In this document: positions 8,602 to 18,013 of the stretch, piece after piece
How the letters are laid out: every line of letters starts with the position of its first letter
Numbering within the stretch: position 1 is the first letter of the stretch
From: Persicobacter diffluens
GTDB lineage: Bacteria > Bacteroidota > Bacteroidia > Cytophagales > Cyclobacteriaceae
DNA: 64,000 nucleotides
Assembly: GCF_036244895.1 (NCBI RefSeq)
Contig: NZ_BQKE01000001.1
Location: forward strand, 744,001-808,000
Direction of reading: 5' to 3'
The notes under the pieces: model-generated
Databases searched by the model: none
What the model saw: the letters and a program-made list of their open reading frames with translations, nothing else
Told to the model about the DNA's origin: nothing
Position numbers and translations under genes: made by a program

Positions 8602-9510
8602 TTACTCAAAGGTGATGTTCCAAATGGAAATATTTCTATCGTCGCTGCCGGAAATTAGGAAGTTTTTTTCCGGTAACCAAGCTAATTTGTTCACAGAAGT
8701 GGCATGCCCGGCATGTCGGGATTTATCGACCACTTTTAATAGGCGAAAGTCCTCATATCGCCAAATTTTAATGGATTTGTCCATGCTGGCGGTGGCAAAG
8801 TACTTGCCGGAAGGATCAAAGCAAATATGGTTAATGGCATACATATGCGCGATGATGTCCTCTTGCAATTGATAATCTTTCTCTACTTCCCATACTTTCA
8901 AATGGGCATCCCGACCAGCGGATAATAAATGCGTACCGGAAGGGCTGTATTGTAGTGTGAAAATAGAATTGGTGTGTGATGCAATCGTCTTCACCAGTGA
9001 TTGATCCACACTATTGAAAATCCGAATTTTATGGTCGCTATAGCCTACGGCGAATTGCTCCCCGTCGGGAGAAAGAGCGATGGTTCGGGCGCTTTTTTCG
9101 GAAAGTTTTATTCTGTTTTTAACGATCAACTGTTTTCGGTCCACCAGGGTGATATGACCATCAGACTCTGCCATAATGATCTGATCCCCTAAAACCTGTA
9201 AATCAAAAATACTGGCTTGCGTACATTTTAAGCTTGCGATTTCCTTTTTCTCTCCTACCCGAATAAAATGCAGGCCCTCAAAGTTTTGCCCTACAATCAG
9301 TAAGTCTTCCTCCGGAATGTATTTTAACGCATAAATAGAATGGGGTACTTTAGCCAATAAGTCGCCCTGATCCGGTTGGTTCAGGTTCCAGGCCACCACC
9401 ATGCCATCACCGGATCCACTAAAAAACTTATGACCTTCTTTTTCCTTTTCTAATGCATAGACGCAGTCGCGATGTCCTGAAAAGGTGAACTTTTTTTCTA
9501 CTTTAACCAA
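8602..9510 (-). CDS. WD40-repeat beta-propeller protein
   Basis: The 302-residue product consists of about seven WD40 repeats, with GH dipeptides near the strand starts and WD-like ends, for example SGSGDGMVVAWNL, SAGRDAHLKVWEV, TASMDKSIKIWRY and ISGSDDRNISIWNI. There is no signal peptide, so it should be cytoplasmic and act as a protein-binding scaffold. The start is a TTG (MVKVEKKFTFSGH); no ATG lies near, and the first repeat begins at once. It heads the operon with DivIVA and folB, with a 4-bp gap to DivIVA. A link to the DivIVA protein is suggested by the tight spacing but not shown. Confidence 0.88.
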   Translation of the reverse strand: MVKVEKKFTFSGHRDCVYALEKEKEGHKFFSGSGDGMVVAWNLNQPDQGDLLAKVPHSIYALKYIPEEDLLIVGQNFEGLHFIRVGEKKEIASLKCTQASIFDLQVLGDQIIMAESDGHITLVDRKQLIVKNRIKLSEKSARTIALSPDGEQFAVGYSDHKIRIFNSVDQSLVKTIASHTNSIFTLQYSPSGTHLLSAGRDAHLKVWEVEKDYQLQEDIIAHMYAINHICFDPSGKYFATASMDKSIKIWRYEDFRLLKVVDKSRHAGHATSVNKLAWLPEKNFLISGSDDRNISIWNITFE

Positions 9511-9569
9511 AATCGTGATTTAAATTTCTCGATATAGCGCGGGATACTCCCAATATCCATGGATTTGTA

Positions 9570-9577
9570 TAATTTTG
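9570..9577 (+). promoter_or_regulatory. Bacteroidota -7 box (TAATTTTG) before the PPTase gene
   Basis: TAATTTTG fits the TAnnTTTG consensus and lies 28 bp before the ATG at 9605. It overlaps the alternative TTG start at 9575, which argues that translation begins at 9605. No clear -33 TTG was found at the usual distance. Confidence 0.45.
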
Positions 9578-9604
9578 ACGGAAGAATCCATACAAAATCA
9601 AAAA

Positions 9605-10228
9605 ATGCCAATCGCTAAGATAGAAAAATTAAAGGAAAACCTTTTTTATAGTTTGTGGGAAATTAGTGAGCAGGAGAGCCTGGATACCCAGCTATTTCCT
9701 GAACTGGAGCGCATCCGGCACGCTTCCCGTAGGCGGGAGTCTTTAGCGGCCAGAATGGCTCTATTGGCACTTTTGGAAGAAAAGGGAGTGGATTTCAGGG
9801 GGTTGATCGTGAATGAAAACAGGAAGCCTTTCCTGAAAGGGGGGGCGGGCCACATCAGTTTGACGCATGGCGGACAATGGGCTGCATCTGCATTTTATAG
9901 CCAGGGACCTGTTGGGATGGATATCGAAAAAATTTCAGAAAAACCGGTTCGGGTGGCTGAAAGATTTTGCTCAGAGGGGGAATTGGAATACGCAGCTGGC
10001 AGGAAGGAGTATTTAACCACCCTTTGGACCATCAAAGAGGCGGTATATAAATGGTATGGTTTGGGTGGGGTGGATTTTCAAAAACACATTTTAGTCCCTG
10101 GCTTTCAATTTGAACCGACGGGTGGAGAATTAGATGTCATGTTGGACTTTAAGCAGCTCAAAATTCAATTGAAGATCTGCTACTTTCAGGTGGGAGATGC
10201 TATTTTAACCGTTTGCTATCAGGCATAA
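9605..10228 (+). CDS. 4'-phosphopantetheinyl transferase superfamily protein
   Basis: The product (207 residues) carries the diagnostic PPTase motifs. GMDIE (Mg2+/CoA-binding Asp and Glu) lies near residue 108 and LWTIKEAVYKWYG near 146-158 (W-x-x-K-E-A-x-x-K). SLTHGGQWAASAF matches the P1/P1b region. These enzymes transfer the phosphopantetheine arm from CoA to a serine on acyl or peptidyl carrier proteins. The size fits the Sfp-like rather than the short AcpS type. No carrier-protein or synthase genes lie nearby, so the partner is probably the fatty-acid ACP encoded elsewhere. A TTG 10 codons upstream is possible but overlaps the predicted promoter box. Confidence 0.88.
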   Translation: MPIAKIEKLKENLFYSLWEISEQESLDTQLFPELERIRHASRRRESLAARMALLALLEEKGVDFRGLIVNENRKPFLKGGAGHISLTHGGQWAASAFYSQGPVGMDIEKISEKPVRVAERFCSEGELEYAAGRKEYLTTLWTIKEAVYKWYGLGGVDFQKHILVPGFQFEPTGGELDVMLDFKQLKIQLKICYFQVGDAILTVCYQA

Positions 10229-10264
10229 AAAAAGCGGATGATTGAGTTTCATCCGCTTTTTTTT
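10227..10264. terminator. Bidirectional terminator between PPTase and lptD
   Basis: AGCGGATG pairs with CATCCGCT across a 9-nt loop, with an A-run on the left and T-run on the right. It can therefore stop both converging transcripts. Confidence 0.88.
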
Positions 10265-10274
10265 GCTTCAAGTG

Positions 10275-13028
10275 CTAGAAAAGATCCTGCCAGCTTCTTG
10301 TTCTGTTAATTTTCAGATCTCTCAACAGAGAGGATTTGGCATTAATGGTAAGTACATAGGACTGGTAAGCGCCAAAAGGTACCCAGTTAAAAGACATTTG
10401 CCAGCAGTGCAAATCCCGGTTAATACCAATATTGGTTTGGGTCAGGGCTCTGGCTTCAAAATCGAAACCGGAGCTGAAGTTAATTTTCCAGTGCTCGGTC
10501 AGGGTCAGGTCTCCGGAGAATCGCATGGCCTGGGTAATTCTCGGATCCTGAAATCCGGTTTTATTATAACCAAAGTCATAATTAATTCTCAAACTCCATG
10601 GAATATCGAAGTCCACATAGGCTTGTGGATTTCTGATTAACCATTCCTTATCTGCAATATCCAGATCAGAATCATCTACATCTTTCTGAAATTTACGGTC
10701 CTTTTCCCGTGCCTTCGGGTTAAGGTTGGTGCTCAGCGCCACTCTAAAGCTGGAAAGGTTTCCTATGCCATTGCCACTTTTCCAAGCGTATTCATTGATC
10801 CGGATCTGATCTACCGTTCGGTCTCCATTGGCATCTGTACCTTCATTCAGCAAAACATAGGTGTAGGGATCCACTGTGGCATTGACACTAATGTTCAGCT
10901 TTTTATTGAAAATGGCCGTACGGGCGGCAATATTGAAGTTCGATAAGTTAAAGGAGTCCGCTGCAAAATTGTAACTGGTACTGAATGAGAAGTTGTCCAG
11001 TATGGGGACTTTCTTCGTTCCGACGCCCGTGGAGTCCTTTTTGTCGAGGACTTTGGCCTCCAGGGTGTTGGATAGAGAGAAAGAGGCCGTGGCGGCATTA
11101 CTCGCACTCGGCGTTCCGTAGGCAAAGCCATCATATCGGGATAGTGTACGTTCCTCTCCGGGAGCTACCTGTACCGTTTGGTAGTAACCAAATTTGTCAT
11201 CTGTAAAATCCGGAGAAGCACTAAAGCTCATAGAGGGCGTCATCACATGGCGAATGGCCTGAAGATTACCTCCCTTAAAGTATTTCGTACCGTACAGACG
11301 GGTGTTTACCGATACACTCATATTATAATCGTAAACATTATAAAAGCCCGGAATGGTGTCTACTTTTACGGCTTCCTCTTCAGGAATATAATTATAGTCC
11401 AATTGCTTGGTGTACTGTCGGATAGTAGAGTTAAAAGAAGGAGAAACCGTAAAGAACTTAAACAAATTGAAAGAAGTAGTCACCGGAATCTGGTGTCTGA
11501 TACCAAACTGTCCCCTGGCGATTAGATCCTCTAAACTGGCTGAGCTGATATCCAGAATGGAATCAGCCTGCACCGGTCTGTCAGAGACCTCATAGGAGGG
11601 ATTGGAAAATGGCTTATTGGAAAGCTGATTAGTTAGCGTACCATTATAGTTCAGGTTAACCTTCTCGTACCACTTATCTCCACGAGAGTTTTTTCCACGA
11701 AAAGGGTAAATCCGGTTCATTAAGTTCCAGGACATATCCGGTAGGGTAATGTCCATTTGCCCGGTGTTTACATTCTGGTTGATCCTTCCCGAGGCACTGT
11801 AGTTAAAAACGTTTCCTAGTGTTCCGCTGTACTGCACACTGGAAGTAAAGTTCTGGCTCAGGTTGTTGTCCAGGCCACCTTGTCCGTAACCAGGGTTTAT
11901 CTGGTTATAGTTGTTGGACATAAAGTTAACGTTAGCCGAGAAGCGTCCCTGACCCGGGCGGGATTTCGGCGCATGACGCCACTGTACCCGGAAGGTGTTG
12001 GAGCTACCGCTTTCATTTAAAATGCTGTTCAGGCTGCTGTTGGACTGATATTCAATGTTAATACCCCCGTCATACTTGTAGCGGTCCCGGTAGGTGGACT
12101 CAGCGCGGAAGCCCCAGTCTCCGCGGGAGTAAACGGTACCATACAGGGTTAAATTGACATAGTCATTAATGTCAAAGAAATACCCTAAATCTCTTAAGAA
12201 AAAACCTCGGTTACGTTCTTCTCCAAAAGAGGGAATCAAAACCCCCGAAGAACGACGGTCGGGCATGGGGAACATTCCTAATGGGAAAATCGCCGGAACG
12301 GGAATGTCCATCACGTACACCTGAAAAGGACCCGAAACTAATTTGTTATTCGGGATCATTTTAATCTTACTGGCTTCGATATGAAAGTGAGGATCCGGTA
12401 AGTCACAGGTAGTATAGCGGGCATGGTCTACCATTAACTCATCCTGTGGGTTTTTAACAATGGTGTCTCCATGAATATATCCATCCTGCTGCTGGGTGAT
12501 TACTCCGGTAATCATGGCTTTTTTGGAATCAAAATTGTAAGCCATGTTTTCAGTTTGGTAGACTTGCCCATTATCACTGAATACCGGCTTTCCAATAACA
12601 TTCCCCACGGTATCTTCCGTTCCCTCTGCCACCACCACATTGGTCGCATAGTTCAGCTGAATATGGTCCGCATCAAGCTCGATGGTGCCATAAGTAACCT
12701 TGCCCTCTCCGTACATTTCAACGTCCTGAGTACGAAGGTTTAAGGTGAGGGAGTCTGCCGCCTGATAATCAATTTTAACTTTAATCGGGCCTTTAGGAAC
12801 CCTGTTTAAGGAATCCTGAAGGGCTAATGAATCTAAAGCTAATGAGTCCAGCGCAAGAGAATCGGTTAATGTCGAGTCAACATCTGTTGAGTCACTACGT
12901 AAATATGGTACAGTAATCTGCTGGTTTTCTTTATGGTTTGCGGCGATATTAAGCCAGCCAATAAAAACCAGTAGACTTAGATATTGGATTTTATACACTC
13001 CTATTTTTCCGTTTTTAGAAAAATTCAC
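10275..13028 (-). CDS. lptD: LPS-assembly outer-membrane protein LptD
   Basis: This 917-residue protein has an N-terminal hydrophobic segment and a low-complexity spacer of DSLAL repeats (about residues 55-70). An OstA/LptA-like beta-jellyroll follows (IELDADHIQLNYATNVVVAEG, ARYTTCDLPDPHFHIEASKI), then a long C-terminal barrel domain rich in aromatic and Asn residues. Motifs such as PVPAIFPLGMFPMPDRRSSGVLIPSFG match the Bacteroidota putative LPS assembly protein LptD. It should insert lipopolysaccharide into the outer leaflet together with LptE. The start is GTG at 13028. The gene is divergent from the amidase gene with only 48 bp between them, so both promoters must lie in that gap. A terminator follows the stop. 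Confidence 0.9.
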   Translation of the reverse strand: MNFSKNGKIGVYKIQYLSLLVFIGWLNIAANHKENQQITVPYLRSDSTDVDSTLTDSLALDSLALDSLALQDSLNRVPKGPIKVKIDYQAADSLTLNLRTQDVEMYGEGKVTYGTIELDADHIQLNYATNVVVAEGTEDTVGNVIGKPVFSDNGQVYQTENMAYNFDSKKAMITGVITQQQDGYIHGDTIVKNPQDELMVDHARYTTCDLPDPHFHIEASKIKMIPNNKLVSGPFQVYVMDIPVPAIFPLGMFPMPDRRSSGVLIPSFGEERNRGFFLRDLGYFFDINDYVNLTLYGTVYSRGDWGFRAESTYRDRYKYDGGINIEYQSNSSLNSILNESGSSNTFRVQWRHAPKSRPGQGRFSANVNFMSNNYNQINPGYGQGGLDNNLSQNFTSSVQYSGTLGNVFNYSASGRINQNVNTGQMDITLPDMSWNLMNRIYPFRGKNSRGDKWYEKVNLNYNGTLTNQLSNKPFSNPSYEVSDRPVQADSILDISSASLEDLIARGQFGIRHQIPVTTSFNLFKFFTVSPSFNSTIRQYTKQLDYNYIPEEEAVKVDTIPGFYNVYDYNMSVSVNTRLYGTKYFKGGNLQAIRHVMTPSMSFSASPDFTDDKFGYYQTVQVAPGEERTLSRYDGFAYGTPSASNAATASFSLSNTLEAKVLDKKDSTGVGTKKVPILDNFSFSTSYNFAADSFNLSNFNIAARTAIFNKKLNISVNATVDPYTYVLLNEGTDANGDRTVDQIRINEYAWKSGNGIGNLSSFRVALSTNLNPKAREKDRKFQKDVDDSDLDIADKEWLIRNPQAYVDFDIPWSLRINYDFGYNKTGFQDPRITQAMRFSGDLTLTEHWKINFSSGFDFEARALTQTNIGINRDLHCWQMSFNWVPFGAYQSYVLTINAKSSLLRDLKINRTRSWQDLF

Positions 13029-13076
13029 AATTTTGTGTAAAGTTAATGTCTTTCTAGTATTCCAAGCATTAAAAAG

Positions 13077-13859
13077 GTGAAAAATCTTCCTATACTGTTA
13101 CTATTGACCTTGGGCCTTTTGGTAATGTCCAATACCTCACTTGACAAGCACCGCTATCAGGTGAAAACTGTTGTAATTGATGCCGGCCATGGCGGAAAGG
13201 ATAACGGTACTTCCGGTAATAAGTCCCGAGAAAAGGACGTTGCCTTAAAAATTGCCCTGAAATTGGGGGAAATCATCAACGAAAATATTCCGGATGTGAA
13301 GGTGATCTACACACGGAAGGAAGATAAATTTGTGGAATTGGCCGATCGGGCATTGATTGCCAATCAAAATCATGCGGATGTTTTCATCTCCATTCACTGT
13401 AATTCCACGCCTCATAGCCACAAAGTGAAAGGAACAGAAACCTACGTAATGGGTTTGCATACTAATGAAGGTAACCTGGATGTGGCCATGAGAGAAAACG
13501 AATCCTTGCTTATGGAGGACAACTATACGCAGACCTATGAAGGCTTTGATCCGAATTCTCCGGAATCTTATATTTTATTTAGCTTATATCAGAATGCATA
13601 TTCCGACAATAGTCTTAATTTAGCTTCTAAAATTGAAAAGCAGTTTAAATCGAGGGTGGGGCGACATAGCCGAGGAGTGAAACAAGCAGGATTTGTAGTT
13701 TTGTGGAGAACCTCCATGCCAAGCGTATTAGTAGAAACCGGCTTTTTGAGTAATCAGGATGAAGAAAAGTTTTTATCCGATAAGTTAGGGCAAACCTATA
13801 TTGCTTCCGGTATTTATCGGGCATTCAGAGATTATAAAAACGAGATAGAATCAATATAA
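13077..13859 (+). CDS. N-acetylmuramoyl-L-alanine amidase (Amidase_3)
   Basis: A GTG start gives a signal sequence (MKNLPILLLLTLGLLVMS) followed at once by the catalytic domain. Zinc ligands are visible: H38 in IDAGHGG, E52 in REKDVAL and the His in SIHCNS. The catalytic Glu is in LVETGFLSN. This is the AmiA/B/C family that cuts the bond between muramic acid and the stem peptide, acting in the periplasm during cell separation. Length (260 residues) is that of a catalytic domain without AMIN or LysM modules. It starts 48 bp from the divergent lptD gene and is followed 11 bp later by the MCE gene. I recall this lptD/amidase/MCE arrangement from other Bacteroidota genomes. Confidence 0.93.
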   Translation: MKNLPILLLLTLGLLVMSNTSLDKHRYQVKTVVIDAGHGGKDNGTSGNKSREKDVALKIALKLGEIINENIPDVKVIYTRKEDKFVELADRALIANQNHADVFISIHCNSTPHSHKVKGTETYVMGLHTNEGNLDVAMRENESLLMEDNYTQTYEGFDPNSPESYILFSLYQNAYSDNSLNLASKIEKQFKSRVGRHSRGVKQAGFVVLWRTSMPSVLVETGFLSNQDEEKFLSDKLGQTYIASGIYRAFRDYKNEIESI

Positions 13860-13870
13860 ACCATTTAGTT

Positions 13871-14803
13871 TTGAATACATTAAAAAGCAAGGAGCTTAAA
13901 GTGGGGGCCATGGTTTTGGTCGCCTTTTCTTTATTATATGTGGGATTAAGGTTTTTAAAAGGCATTAATTTCTTCTCCAGCTCCAATACTTATTATGCAG
14001 TCTACACGCATGTAGATGGGCTTATTCCTTCAAATCCCGTTTTGGTGAACGGACTGAATGTGGGAATGGTGACCGATATTGAAATCTTACAGGATCAGGG
14101 AAATCAATTGAAAGTAGAAATGCTGATTGATCGAAAGGTAAAGCTGGGACCCAAGACGGTGGCGGAATTAGCCAGTAATGGTTTGTTAGGGAGTAAGATT
14201 ATTAAATTAAATGTAGAAACCAATATTAGCGAACCGCTGGAAAGTGGAGCCAAAATATTATCACAGGAAGAAAAGCCTTTCACAGCAGTGGTGGCTGATC
14301 AGGCCGCTCCTATAGTAGATAAGCTGGAAAAATTATTGACTGATTTTCAGGGAAGTGGGGCCGAAGCAAAGAATATGATGCATTCTTTAGCGCAGACTTC
14401 CGCCAGCGTGGATTCATTGGTATTGGCCAATCAGTATCGAATTGCATTGATGTTAAGTAATATTTCTCAAACTTCCGCTCAGTTGACTACCACCTTAGTG
14501 GCTTTGGATCCCACACTTAAAAATGTAGAGAAAATTACAGCGGATGTTGCTTCTACAGATCTCTCCGAAACCGTGGATCACTTAAATAATAACCTATTGG
14601 CTTTGCAGGATATTTTAGGCCAGGTCAATAATGGAGAAGGAAATATGGGGAAGTTATTGAAGGATGAGGCCCTGTATGAGAACATTAACCATACCGTGCA
14701 AAGCATGGACAGCCTGTTAATGGATCTTAAAGAACACCCAAAACGCTACGTTCATTTTTCTATGTTTGGTAAAAAGGATAAAGCCGAAAAAGAGAAAAAA
14801 TAG
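13871..14803 (+). CDS. MCE/MlaD-family lipid-transport protein
   Basis: This 310-residue protein starts with a single N-terminal membrane anchor (VGAMVLVAFSLLYVGLRFLKG) followed by an MCE domain (YAVYTHVDGLIPSNPVLVNGLNVGMVTDIEI through GLLGSKIIKLNV). The C-terminal half is a long helical region, as in other MlaD homologues. Such proteins form rings in the inner membrane and move phospholipids between inner and outer membranes. The start is TTG at 13871; the anchor would be lost with later starts. It follows the amidase by 11 bp, and a terminator lies downstream, so the two form one short operon. The MlaE/MlaF partners are not in this window. Confidence 0.9.
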   Translation: MNTLKSKELKVGAMVLVAFSLLYVGLRFLKGINFFSSSNTYYAVYTHVDGLIPSNPVLVNGLNVGMVTDIEILQDQGNQLKVEMLIDRKVKLGPKTVAELASNGLLGSKIIKLNVETNISEPLESGAKILSQEEKPFTAVVADQAAPIVDKLEKLLTDFQGSGAEAKNMMHSLAQTSASVDSLVLANQYRIALMLSNISQTSAQLTTTLVALDPTLKNVEKITADVASTDLSETVDHLNNNLLALQDILGQVNNGEGNMGKLLKDEALYENINHTVQSMDSLLMDLKEHPKRYVHFSMFGKKDKAEKEKK

Positions 14804-14834
14804 CTTTTTTCTTACTTGTGTTAGTTCATTTGAC

Positions 14835-14870
14835 AAAAAAAAGGTTTTTCATTACGAAAGACCTTTTTTT
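14835..14870 (+). terminator. Rho-independent terminator after MCE gene
   Basis: AAAAAAAGGTTTTTC and GAAAGACCTTTTTTT pair around a short ATTAC loop, ending in a T-run. It lies about 30 bp after the MCE stop. Confidence 0.78.
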
Positions 14871-14944
14871 ATTTCGCGGGAAATGGTCTTTGATGGAGAA
14901 GGTCTCTATCCGGCTCAGGCGCAAAATATCTACTTGCCAATTTC

Positions 14945-15784
14945 ATGATCAAAACTCGGGAGTTTAAAGCATTGGTGTCCTTATTGGATGATGAAGATCA
15001 AATGATTTCCAGTCATATCAATGACAGAATCCTTTCTTTGGGGGTAAATGCGCTTCCGCTTTTGGAAAAGGCCTGGGAGGAATATACCTGGAATCCGGAG
15101 ATGCAGTTAAAGATAAGCGAGCTGATGCATCACCTTCAGTATCAAAAAGTGGTGGAAGGGCTTGAAAACTGGAGAGATGGTGATCAGAAAGATTTGATGG
15201 AAGCCCTGTATTGGATGGCCTGTTACAGCTATCCGGAGTTGCAAAGGGAGGAGTTGGACAATATGCTGGACGCGATTATTCGAAAGGTCAGACAAGGTTT
15301 TAACCCTGATGGACATCCGGTGAAGCAGGTCAAGCATATTAATCAGGTGTTTTTTGATGAATTAGGCTTTGGACCTAATAGTCGCAATTTTCACAACCCG
15401 GCCAATTCGATGGTGAATCAGGTGTTGTTGACCAAGAGAGGGAATCCAATATCCCTCTGTAGTGTATATTATTTAGTGGCCAAAAAGCTGGGTATGCCCA
15501 TTACCGGGGTGAATTTGCCGAATTTATTCGTTTTAATGTATCCCCATGAGACGATGCCATTTTATATTAATGTCTTTAATAAAGGCCTCATTTTTTCAAG
15601 GGAAGATTTAAAAGAATACGTGCGCCATCTGCAACTCAAAATGGAGCCCGTATTTTTTGAGCCTTGTTCGCATTGGGATATTGTGGTGCGTTCTCTACGC
15701 AATTTACATTACTCTTTTGAACATCTGGGGGCTACAGACCGTGCCAAAGACATTCAGGCGTTAATTGATATTTTCTCTAAATGA
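14945..15784 (+). CDS. SirB1/transglutaminase-like family protein
   Basis: The 279-residue product has an N-terminal helical region and the SirB1 core: FFDELGFGPNSRNFHNPANSMVNQVLLTKRGNPISLCSVYYLVAKKLGMPITGVNLPNLFVLMY. In this family the motif RxGxPIxLxxxY, with Ser or Cys and a later His, resembles an inactive or altered transglutaminase fold. Here the core Cys is in ISLCSVYY and a His is in YPHETMPFYINVF. No signal peptide is seen, so it should be cytoplasmic. The exact role is unknown. ATG at 14945 is the only reasonable start. It stands alone between the MCE terminator and the DUF418 gene. Confidence 0.83.
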   Translation: MIKTREFKALVSLLDDEDQMISSHINDRILSLGVNALPLLEKAWEEYTWNPEMQLKISELMHHLQYQKVVEGLENWRDGDQKDLMEALYWMACYSYPELQREELDNMLDAIIRKVRQGFNPDGHPVKQVKHINQVFFDELGFGPNSRNFHNPANSMVNQVLLTKRGNPISLCSVYYLVAKKLGMPITGVNLPNLFVLMYPHETMPFYINVFNKGLIFSREDLKEYVRHLQLKMEPVFFEPCSHWDIVVRSLRNLHYSFEHLGATDRAKDIQALIDIFSK

Positions 15785-16003
15785 GGGGGTGTTTGTTGTT
15801 AATCACATATTGAATGCCTTTATTTTTTCAATTGTTAAAAAAATATTAGCTTCGGTTTGAATTTGGCTTCACTAGCTAATTCTTTGCATAAGATTGAATC
15901 GAAAAAGTTCCATAAACCAATAAAGGATATTCTTGTAGGAAATTTTAGACCTTTTTTGGCATATTTTATGCATAAGTGTAAAAGGAATCAACAAAAACCG
16001 ATT

Positions 16004-17260
16004 ATGAAGAATATCAATCCCACCTCGGCTAATCAAAGGGTAGCTGTTATTGATGCTTTGAGAGGCTTTGCCATTCTAGGTATTTTATTCGCTAATATTT
16101 TATCCTGGAGTGGTTATAAGTTTATCCCCTCTTCTACCTACGATAGCCTGCGCTGGCATGAGTTAGATTCCTACTTATCGACCTTTCTGAGTGTTTTTAT
16201 TGACACAAAGTTCTATACTATTTTCTCCTTATTGTTTGGAGTAGGCTTTTATTTTCAGTTTAGAAAATACAAGGAAGATCAGGGGCCGTTTATCAAGACT
16301 TATAAGAGAAGATTATGGTTTCTTTTCTTATTTGGCTTTATCCATATGATCTTTTGGTCAGGTGATATCTTGATGCTGTATGCCTTGATGGGCTTTGTTT
16401 TTATTCAGTTTAGAAACTTATCCTCTGATAATATCCTGAAGTACAGTTTGATTTTACTCATGTCCTCTTTGGTAGTGGATGTGGTACTCTTATATGTGGC
16501 GCCAGGTTGGGGTGTTCCTGAAACACATCTGGCCAAAAAGACCTATATAGATATGAGCCCTGAAGCCGTGACGGCTGCTTTTCAGTCTGGAAGTTGGGTG
16601 GAGACCTTGAAAATGAACTGGCACAATGTGTTGTGGAGATGGTTTGATTTTATTCCTTCCGGTCGTCCAATGAAGGTGTTAGGTTTGTTTCTATTAGGAT
16701 TCTTTTTAGCGGAGCAGAATTTCTTCACGACTTCTGCCTTAAAAATGAAGAATTTCTGGAAGTTCTTTATCCCGGGATTGGCTTTGACCCTTATTGGTAA
16801 ATATGCGATTGGTGGAAGTATGGGAGAGGTTCCTTCACAGTGGAGTGATATTGCTTATAAAGCGGTGGAAGTGCCTGGTCAGGTGTTATTGTCCCTTTCA
16901 TATGTTTGTATGATCTCGATTATTTTCGAATCTAAATTCGGACAGGCGGCGCTACAAGGATTAACAGATGTGGGAAGAATGTCATTTACGAATTATTTAT
17001 CCCATACCATTTTTGGAATCATATTCTTTTACGGCGTTGGTTTTGGTTATTTTGGAGCCTTCAGCTTGACAGAGATTTGGGTGATCGCGGTTATTTTCTA
17101 CGTGGCCCAGATCGCTTTCAGTAAAATTTGGCAGAGAACGTTTGCATTCGGTCCTTTGGAGTGGATCTGGAGATGTTTAACATACAAGAACATGTTCCCG
17201 ATTAGAAGAAAGACCATTGCGGCACAAAAAGCAATGCGTGCGGCGCAAAAAGCCGCCTAA
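16004..17260 (+). CDS. DUF418 multi-pass membrane protein
   Basis: The protein has about ten membrane spans and the DUF418 signatures. The N-terminal VAVIDALRGFAILGILFANIL resembles the acyltransferase-3/YeiB start, and the C-terminal FGPLEWIWRCLTYKNMFPI box is typical. DUF418 proteins are thought to be membrane transporters or acyltransferase-like enzymes, but none has a settled function. The reading frame is open 49 codons further upstream, but that part has no family similarity, so ATG at 16004 (MKNINPTSANQRV) is preferred (418 residues). The preceding 219 bp hold no gene. A strong terminator shared with the converging DUF1349 gene follows. Confidence 0.88.
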   Translation: MKNINPTSANQRVAVIDALRGFAILGILFANILSWSGYKFIPSSTYDSLRWHELDSYLSTFLSVFIDTKFYTIFSLLFGVGFYFQFRKYKEDQGPFIKTYKRRLWFLFLFGFIHMIFWSGDILMLYALMGFVFIQFRNLSSDNILKYSLILLMSSLVVDVVLLYVAPGWGVPETHLAKKTYIDMSPEAVTAAFQSGSWVETLKMNWHNVLWRWFDFIPSGRPMKVLGLFLLGFFLAEQNFFTTSALKMKNFWKFFIPGLALTLIGKYAIGGSMGEVPSQWSDIAYKAVEVPGQVLLSLSYVCMISIIFESKFGQAALQGLTDVGRMSFTNYLSHTIFGIIFFYGVGFGYFGAFSLTEIWVIAVIFYVAQIAFSKIWQRTFAFGPLEWIWRCLTYKNMFPIRRKTIAAQKAMRAAQKAA

Positions 17261-17277
17261 AATTATCCTTTGATATA

Positions 17278-17318
17278 TAAAAAAACCGCCTCCAAATCTA
17301 TGGGGGCGGTTTTTTTTA
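17278..17318. terminator. Bidirectional terminator between DUF418 and DUF1349 genes
   Basis: AACCGCCTCCA pairs with TGGGGGCGGTT around AATCTA (with a G-T pair). A's precede the stem and T's follow it. It serves both converging genes and overlaps the last codon of the minus-strand gene. Confidence 0.88.
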
Positions 17319-17969
17319 TTCAGCATTTTGTTGCAGCCATTCGAGGCGTCTTTCGTCCGGCAAGTGCTTTATTTTGAATGCTTCAAAAATTGCCTTGAAG
17401 CCATTCCCGTCAGGGCTGGCGGCCATCATGCCTACTTTTACGTCTTTATATTCCGGAAAATAGGCCGTATTGCTCATGGTGAATTTTTTACCATCCATGG
17501 AATAGAATATCTCAATAGCATCTCTTTTTCGGGTGGCCTTAATCCAGATGGAAGCAGGCTTTTCATTTAAGGGTACCACTGACCAGGAGCTTTTTTCAAT
17601 TGTATGGACGGTGCTGAAATTGTATACTCCGTCTACAAACTCAATCCCTGTTTTAATCCAGTGGTTTTCATCAATTTTGAACATTAGTCCCATTTGGTCG
17701 AAGCGTGTTTCATATTCACCGGTAATTTTTAAGGTCACCTCGAACTCTCCGCCTCTTTCGGTGTAAAGAAAAGGACCATCATTGACCATAAATCCATAGT
17801 GAGATTTGTTCCAGTAATCGCTTTGGCCTGTTACCTGCATGATCAGGCGACCATCTTCAATTTCCCATGCTTCAGGTTCATTCAGCCATTGCATGGACGT
17901 TAATTTTTGTGCCAGGCTCTCCAGAGGAGACAATAGTAGCAGACTCAAAATAATTGGAAGGTATTGCAT
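17316..17969 (-). CDS. DUF1349 concanavalin-like exported protein
   Basis: A signal peptide (MQYLPIILSLLLLSPLESLAQ) precedes a domain of about 190 residues with the DUF1349 pattern: WEIEDGRLIMQVTGQSDYWNKSHYGF, FEVTLKITGEYETRFDQMGLMF, WIKTGIEFVDG and VGMMAASPDGNGF. The fold is a beta-sandwich like those that bind carbohydrate. It lies directly downstream of the GH97 gene on the same strand but is separated by a terminator. A role in periplasmic sugar handling is possible but not shown. ATG at 17969 is a clear start. Confidence 0.88.
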   Translation of the reverse strand: MQYLPIILSLLLLSPLESLAQKLTSMQWLNEPEAWEIEDGRLIMQVTGQSDYWNKSHYGFMVNDGPFLYTERGGEFEVTLKITGEYETRFDQMGLMFKIDENHWIKTGIEFVDGVYNFSTVHTIEKSSWSVVPLNEKPASIWIKATRKRDAIEIFYSMDGKKFTMSNTAYFPEYKDVKVGMMAASPDGNGFKAIFEAFKIKHLPDERRLEWLQQNAE

Positions 17970-18013
17970 AATAAATCGTTTGTTTTGATAAGGAAATTAA
18001 TGCTTCGGATGGT

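Noticed and set aside
9575..9604. TTG start for the PPTase gene
   Set aside because: It overlaps a TAnnTTTG promoter box, and the added residues are not typical of the family.
15857..16003. N-terminal extension of the DUF418 protein
   Set aside because: The 49 extra codons from a TTG have no membrane or family features; the ATG at 16004 fits.
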